This document shows, one piece after another, positions 59,501-64,000 of a stretch of 64,000 nucleotides of DNA. A program made the translations under genes and the position numbers. The stretch's first letter is position 1. The number at the start of each line of letters is the position of its first letter. The notes under the pieces were generated by a model. That model saw only the letters and a program-made list of their open reading frames with translations. It was not told the DNA's origin and did no database searches. This DNA is from Apostichopus japonicus (taxonomy: Eukaryota; Echinodermata; Holothuroidea; Aspidochirotida; Stichopodidae). Location: assembly GCF_037975245.1 (NCBI RefSeq), contig NC_092566.1, positions 6,140,001-6,204,000 of the forward strand, in the 5' to 3' direction.

Positions 59501-61999
59501 TGGCTACACATGCGAAAAAGAAACCGATTCCATTAAAGAAATTGAACAACAATTTAATTTGTTTTCAACGGGTCTCACCTACTGTAAATTCATTAGTTTG
59601 TTTTACGTATATATCTTTCAGAAAAAGGTGATTTTATATAACATACAGAAACACCAAACGTCATGATGTGACCCTCGATTACAGAATTCAATTTGTAATA
59701 TTGTAATGCTATCTTTAATATGCTGCTGGAAAATATTCGACCCTTTTCGATTCATAGCTTTCTTCTATAACCACCAACTAATATTCATTAAGCAATTTTT
59801 AATGTTTTTTCTTTCTATTTTACAATCACACACATGCGCATAAGTACCACACATAGAAGGCATACATAGCTACGATCATTTATATTGTATATTATTTTCA
59901 GACATTCAGTACACATTACACAGTATATAATGCTAAACAACCTTCGACCAGGGAGTTGTTATAACTACTCCCTGCTTCAACCGAGACCATGTGTACGGTA
60001 GGCTAGTGTATAGTACCTTCAGAAGTTACTCGTGAAGTATTGACGTAACATAGTTACAATCACATGGTTACAATCTCGATGTAAGAGTGCTGGGATGGAG
60101 AGTAGATCAAGGTCTTTGTTTTTGAGGGAAAAAAACGTGTACTTACAATGATTTAACATTTGGACACAGTCTAATAGCGAACATTGCCACCCCTCCCCCC
60201 CCCCCCATAAAGAAAAACAAGAAGAAGAAGAAAGAAGTACAGTCCACGGCTATGCTGCTTTCTGAATCTTTAAAAAAAAACACTCCTAAAAAGAAAATAA
60301 TAACAAACGAACAAAGAAAGAACAAACAAACAAGGTGTTATTTCGCGGAACTGATATACGTGGCTTCCCAGTCCCCTTCCCTTACGCGAAATTATTTTTC
60401 CCACTTCGACGCGGCCATATTAGCATAATGGGCGTGGACTATCGGTCGTTGTTACGGCTTATTGGTCTACGTCACAGACTATGCAGTGATATCTCTCGGG
60501 TATTTGTTTGGGTGCTGAAAGTTCTCAATTAAGTTACATGTCAGGGATTCTAGTACACGTACCAGTATAGTAAATAGTATAGTACAGAGGGACATTGCTA
60601 TTTAGTCATAGTTATAGCAGGGAGCTGCTACTCTAACAGTAACAGCTCCCTGGTTATAGTTAATACAGACGCAAGTGACAACTGTTTAATAAAATGGGTA
60701 GAATATTTCAAGTCCGTAACAATACCCAGTAGCGTACGTAAACTAATGATGAAAGCACGTAGGCTCATTTATAAATGAACAAATAATTTAGAATGATGGA
60801 TAAAACAATATGGGGCACAATACAATACATGTATCTTTGTAGGTTTTTAGCATTGAAAGGTCAGTGGGCCTACCTGCTGTAATATGAAGTGTAATAATCA
60901 ATACCACGGGAGGTTCATTTATAACTTTCCACACCCTGCTGTCACGGGAGGTTCTTTTCCAAACTTTTCCTGACACGGGAGGTTCATAACACATCTAATA
61001 AACAAACACAGTTTGATTTTGTGATGGAATTTACCTCAAGAGCTCCATAAGACCCGATTGACTGGGAGAAGCAGTCGCACATCATCATGGATCTCATGAA
61101 GTCATGTCTTAGGCCTGAGTATATTGGGCCTGAGTATATTAGCTCAGTATATAATTAAAGAGCTATATACGTAAGAGCTCGAAGTCGAAGTCACAAACTT
61201 GCCGGCCTGTGACGTATTTCATAAGCCACGCCCATGTGGCCGCGTCGAAGTGGGAAAAATAATTTCGCTTCCCTTACAGAGGGACAGTGACCACGGACTA
61301 ATGTTTCTAGTGTAGTTTTACTATTCCATTTTAAAAGAAAAAAAACTTAAAAATGATCTTAATCAAGGAGGCCACAGGGTTTAGTCTGGTTTCGACAACA
61401 TGGTGTCTAGGTTTGAAAGGTTATTTAGATATGCAGAACGATTTTATTCCGTTTGATTTTTTTCTTATCAAATTTCTATGTGAAGACGAACACAACATTC
61501 CCATGCCTAGCAACATGTCATGCAAGACAAAACAATCTGTCTGTCGTCCTTCAGAAGAAGCAGTCCAAAAAAACTTACCAACCTATAATTGAGTTTAGCC
61601 TACTAGCTGGGGAAATCACGACTGGGTGTGATTTCTGTCACATTTCGGGGAACCATAGATTTGGTTATTGACAATTTTTTTTTCTTGGCACCAGACTTTA
61701 TCCCCAGGTGTGCCGTGCTGAAAAGTTCATTTTGGTGTTTCTTCTTATAACTTTTATGAATTCTAATGAATTAATTCAACAGACAAACACAATGTTAGAT
61801 TTATTTGTAAACTATTTTATGATATACCAGGATAATGTGGCATAATTTCTTAGAATGAAAAGTTGTTTACATTGCGTTTCTCATTGAGGCGGAGAGGAAG
61901 AAGGAATTCTTCGATGAAATCAGTGAAGCTCATTCCAAATACCTCGTTGAACGCTTGAAGCAAAATGACGGAGGAAATGGCTTCTTTATCGGACAAAAG
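56450..61999 (+). CDS. Sigma-class glutathione S-transferase, partial and possibly disrupted
   Basis: Three consecutive exons lie at 56450-56542, 57502-57617 and 61889-61999, with GT-AG junctions and matching phases. They cover about the middle half of a GST of roughly 200 residues: the end of the N-terminal thioredoxin-like domain, the linker and helices of the C-terminal domain. Sigma GSTs, which include hematopoietic prostaglandin D synthase, conjugate glutathione in the cytosol. The N-terminal exon with the catalytic tyrosine was not found, and the last exon(s) with the TWAD-type motif must lie beyond the right edge. An in-frame TAG in the first exon argues for a pseudogene, a null allele or a sequence error. 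The later exons are intact. Confidence 0.75.
56543..57501 (+). other. GST intron between first and second visible exons
   Basis: The intron starts GTCGGT (a weak donor) and ends CTAATATTTTAG. It contains an 18-base-class G run at about 56683-56701. No other exon was recognised. Confidence 0.7.
57502..57617 (+). CDS. Sigma-class GST exon (linker and helix 4)
   Basis: The acceptor is CTAATATTTTAG. The frame reads GLLGSSSLEEAKINVVYEVL and continues through VDSLQEAMKVHEEKDPTRK, 39 codons, ending AAAG followed by GTTAAT, phase 0. GLxG...EEA is the family signature that opens the GST C-terminal domain. Confidence 0.85.
59949..59974. repeat. CAGGGAG hairpin 1
   Basis: CAGGGAGT and ACTACTCCCTG form a short stem around a loop of about seven bases. 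Confidence 0.6.
60611..60659. repeat. CAGGGAG hairpin 2
   Basis: CAGGGAGCTGCTACT pairs with AGTAACAGCTCCCTG, a 15-bp stem with one mismatch and a loop of about four bases, inside the larger inverted-repeat element. It shares its core with hairpin 1, about 660 bp upstream. Confidence 0.65.
60905..60988. repeat. Triple direct repeat of CACGGGAGGTTC
   Basis: Three copies of CACGGGAGGTTC (60905, about 60943 and about 60974) are separated by partly similar pyrimidine-rich spacers of about 20-27 bases. Confidence 0.8.
61889..61999 (+). CDS. Sigma-class GST exon (central helices)
   Basis: Phase 0 entry after TCTCATTGAG. It encodes AERKKEFFDEISEAHSKYLV, then ERLKQNDGGNGFFIGQK, 37 codons, and ends AAAG followed by GTAAGG. 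The NGGxGFxxG pattern before the expected TWAD exon is diagnostic of sigma/alpha-like GSTs. The following exon is outside the window. Confidence 0.87.
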
Positions 62000-64000
62000 G
62001 TAAGGTCAACTTACGCATGATTTCTGCTGCGATTAAACGCTATGACGCATTTTACGACGTTCATATAGTAACACTCTTTGCAGGAATAACTATTCAGTAG
62101 TACACATAAACAACAAAACATTAAAATAGCTCAAAGTACACAGAGGTTTCGAACTCAGCTAAATTTTTGTTTCCCAAAATTTCGAGATATACTTTTGTTT
62201 CCTTTTGTTCAAGTTGTTTGCATTGAGTATTCTACCACCAGCAACGCCGAGTAGTTTAATTTGAACTTAACAAATAACAAACTCATAAAATAACAAATCA
62301 CATAACATATCATAAAATAACAAATAACAAACAATATAGTGGGTACTGAACTTATAAAATTAGGACCAACGGCAGGAACACAGTACAGAGGTTAAATGTT
62401 AGGAATATTTTCTTTCTTTTCATCTAAGAAGACTTTTTAATGAATAGAATTGGTATATTTGAGTCAGTGATACGGTACGGTGTAAATTTGTAATGGATTT
62501 GCAAGACCTATACACAAGAGGAACATTACCGAAATTAAGGTGTCTTCCGTGGGTTCCCTTTGTTCAAGAGTTCCCTGCTGAAGCCTTCTTGTAAACATCC
62601 TGCAGGTCTTATCCAACTTGATTAAATATAATTTGATCCCTGAATGGTTCGCTGAATTAAAGCCTCGCCAAAAATTGTAGGTAATACCACCGTACTTCTG
62701 ATCCAGGACGCGAAGCCCCTAGGTCAAGCTTTCTGGTCACTTCGCCCAACAACCATTTTCGCCCAACTACTATGCTGGTTGGGCGAAAAAGTAATATTAT
62801 TCTGACTGAATATTAGTAAAAAAGGGTTGGGCGAAATGACCAACAAGGTTGGGCGAAATGACCAACAAGGTTGGACGAATGACCATGCTGGTTGGGCGAA
62901 ATGACCAGGCTGGTTGGGCGAAATGACCAGGCTGGTTGGGCGAAATGACCAGGCTGGTTGGGCGAAATGGTAAGGTTGGGCGACATGGCAGTTGGGCGAA
63001 ATGGTTGTTGGGCGAAGTGACCTGCTTCCTATAGGTCAACACGGAACCCATGCAAGTGAAATATGCACTGCAGTGTGGATACAACTTAGTGTAATCTGAG
63101 TGAACTACAGGCAGAGTCTAATCCAAAATGCTCCATTGTCAAGTTATGTGAAAAGGATCAAGTGAAAACCAGCGCAGTTTAAACCTCATGCAAAGTTATC
63201 TAGTGCAGACAAATAGCCCATGGCAAGATGTTGGCTCGTTCTCTAAGAGTAACCCAACAACCCCTTCATATTCCAATTCGCAACAAAGGCCTGCCTATAT
63301 ATCCTCATGTATTAACATTAAAACCACTTTCGCCACTGGGTTGTCCCTGACATGACATTGAACTTCAAACCCCGAAGAAGGGATAATGTTAATACATTTT
63401 CGACCTTTAAACTCAGTTGTTTTCAGTATAAATATGTTTTTATACATGAACTTTACATCTAACATATTATAGCTATGCAGGCTACACTATAGTACTATAT
63501 ATTTGTAGGCTATGAACTTTATATCAAGGTTACATCTTATGAACATAATACAATTAGAATTTGGAAATTTCCCATCTAAGTCTTCCAAAAATTTGTTTTT
63601 CTAGACTTTGATAATGAACTCTCTGTTGTCACTAACCGCGACATTCTTCCCATTCGCAAGCACTCGTTACAAATACCGACAAAATAAGCCCAACCATCTG
63701 AAATTATTATATAAGTGACGTGGGAACCTGTGACGCAAATGCACAATTAGTTATGCAATTGAAGGAGATTAACTGGCAGAGAGATTTCTGTTAAGATACT
63801 CCATATACATCATACACAACCGTTCCTTTGGTTTTGGCTATATATGCTCATTCCAATACGATGTTTATCTACGGGTTGTTTTTCAGAGACGACAGTCAAT
63901 TGCTTTCAATTGTTACCGTCTGGTCTACTTTTGCAGTTAGTTTGTAAACACATGTCAAAGTCCCACTTGCATATTTTAGGTCAAACAAACCAAAGCTATA
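62000..64000 (+). other. GST intron running off the window, with one repeat element
   Basis: No exon matching the GST C-terminal helices was found. A possible acceptor, GCATATTTTAG, at about 63980 is followed by sequence that does not read as GST. Apart from the element at 62735-63022, nothing else was recognised. Confidence 0.6.
62735..63022. mobile_element. Inverted-repeat element with internal GTTGGGCGAAATGACC array
   Basis: The left terminus, GGTCACTTCGCCCAACAACC at 62735, is mirrored over about 32 bases by the right terminus at 62991-63022 (GGGCGAAGTGACC), with a single-base length difference. Between them are about seven direct copies of GTTGGGCGAAATGACCA, spaced 22-24 bases and oriented as the right arm. 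Flanks AGCTTTCT and TGCTTCCT could be a decayed 8-bp target duplication. The repeat-derived minus-strand frame (HFAQPAW-type) is not a gene. Confidence 0.7.

Larger units (their letters stand above)
60376..61285. mobile_element. Long inverted-repeat element, about 0.9 kb, non-coding
   Basis: A 32-base block at 60386-60417, starting GCGAAATTATTTTTCCCACT, is found as a perfect complement at 61237-61268. The inverted similarity extends inward through ATGGGCGTGG, a GGCTTAT block and ACGTCACAG with gaps, and outward less clearly through CAGTCCC/GGGACAGTG-type ends. The arms are over 800 bp apart. No transposase frame lies between them. It is probably a non-autonomous inverted-repeat transposon; boundaries and target duplication are not resolved. 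Confidence 0.6.
57618..61888 (+). other. GST intron (4.3 kb)
   Basis: The intron runs from GTTAAT to TCTCATTGAG. It contains a TGACGTCA site at 57985-57992, G and C runs (about 57718 and 60193), two CAGGGAG hairpins (59949-59974 and 60611-60659), a long inverted-repeat element (60376-61285) and a triple CACGGGAGGTTC repeat. No conserved exon was recognised. Confidence 0.7.

Noticed and set aside
62797-63084. 95-codon minus-strand ORF with repeated HFAQPAW
   Set aside because: Translation of the internal array of an inverted-repeat element.
63960-64000. Next GST exon after an acceptor at about 63980
   Set aside because: The following codons (VKQTKAI) do not match the TWAD region expected after GQK.

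Overview
This window is eukaryotic nuclear DNA. It is AT-rich, gene-poor and full of simple-sequence repeats, with coding sequence split into short exons by introns of 0.5 to 12 kb. Three metazoan genes can be read from it. All are typical of a marine invertebrate, and an echinoderm such as a sea cucumber is my best guess. That taxonomic guess is inference from gene content and repeat style, not a database match.

Layout: (1) 1-15.6 kb is an upstream intergenic region with a tRNA-like SINE, a 46-bp composite satellite, (TA)n tracts and a 21-bp minisatellite, and no gene I can support. (2) About 15.65-39.1 kb, plus strand, holds a complete four-exon gene for a secreted NDNF-type protein (neuron-derived neurotrophic factor; 584 codons; all splice phases close). 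It has a TATA/Inr-like core promoter and introns of 11.9, 7.0 and 0.8 kb. (3) 39-48.5 kb is intergenic, with two small hAT-type elements carrying intact 8-bp target duplications, a foldback repeat and other dispersed repeats. (4) 48.57-53.51 kb, minus strand, holds a complete five-exon opsin of the RGR/peropsin (retinal photoisomerase) type, 270 codons. It keeps the retinal-binding lysine but lacks the DRY arginine and the NPxxY tyrosine. (5) 56.45-62.0 kb, plus strand, holds three consecutive exons of a sigma-class glutathione S-transferase running off the right edge. The first of them has an in-frame TAG at a conserved position, and no N-terminal exon was found, so the copy may be broken. 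(6) Further inverted-repeat elements lie at 60.4-61.3 kb and 62.7-63.0 kb.

The three genes have unrelated roles (secreted signalling, retinal chemistry, glutathione chemistry) and show no sign of working together. NDNF and the opsin are convergent; the opsin and the GST are divergent. I found no rRNA, no CRISPR array, no retrotransposon reverse transcriptase and no novel multi-gene system. The items most worth checking are the opsin's unusual motifs, the nonsense codon in the GST and the structured repeats.
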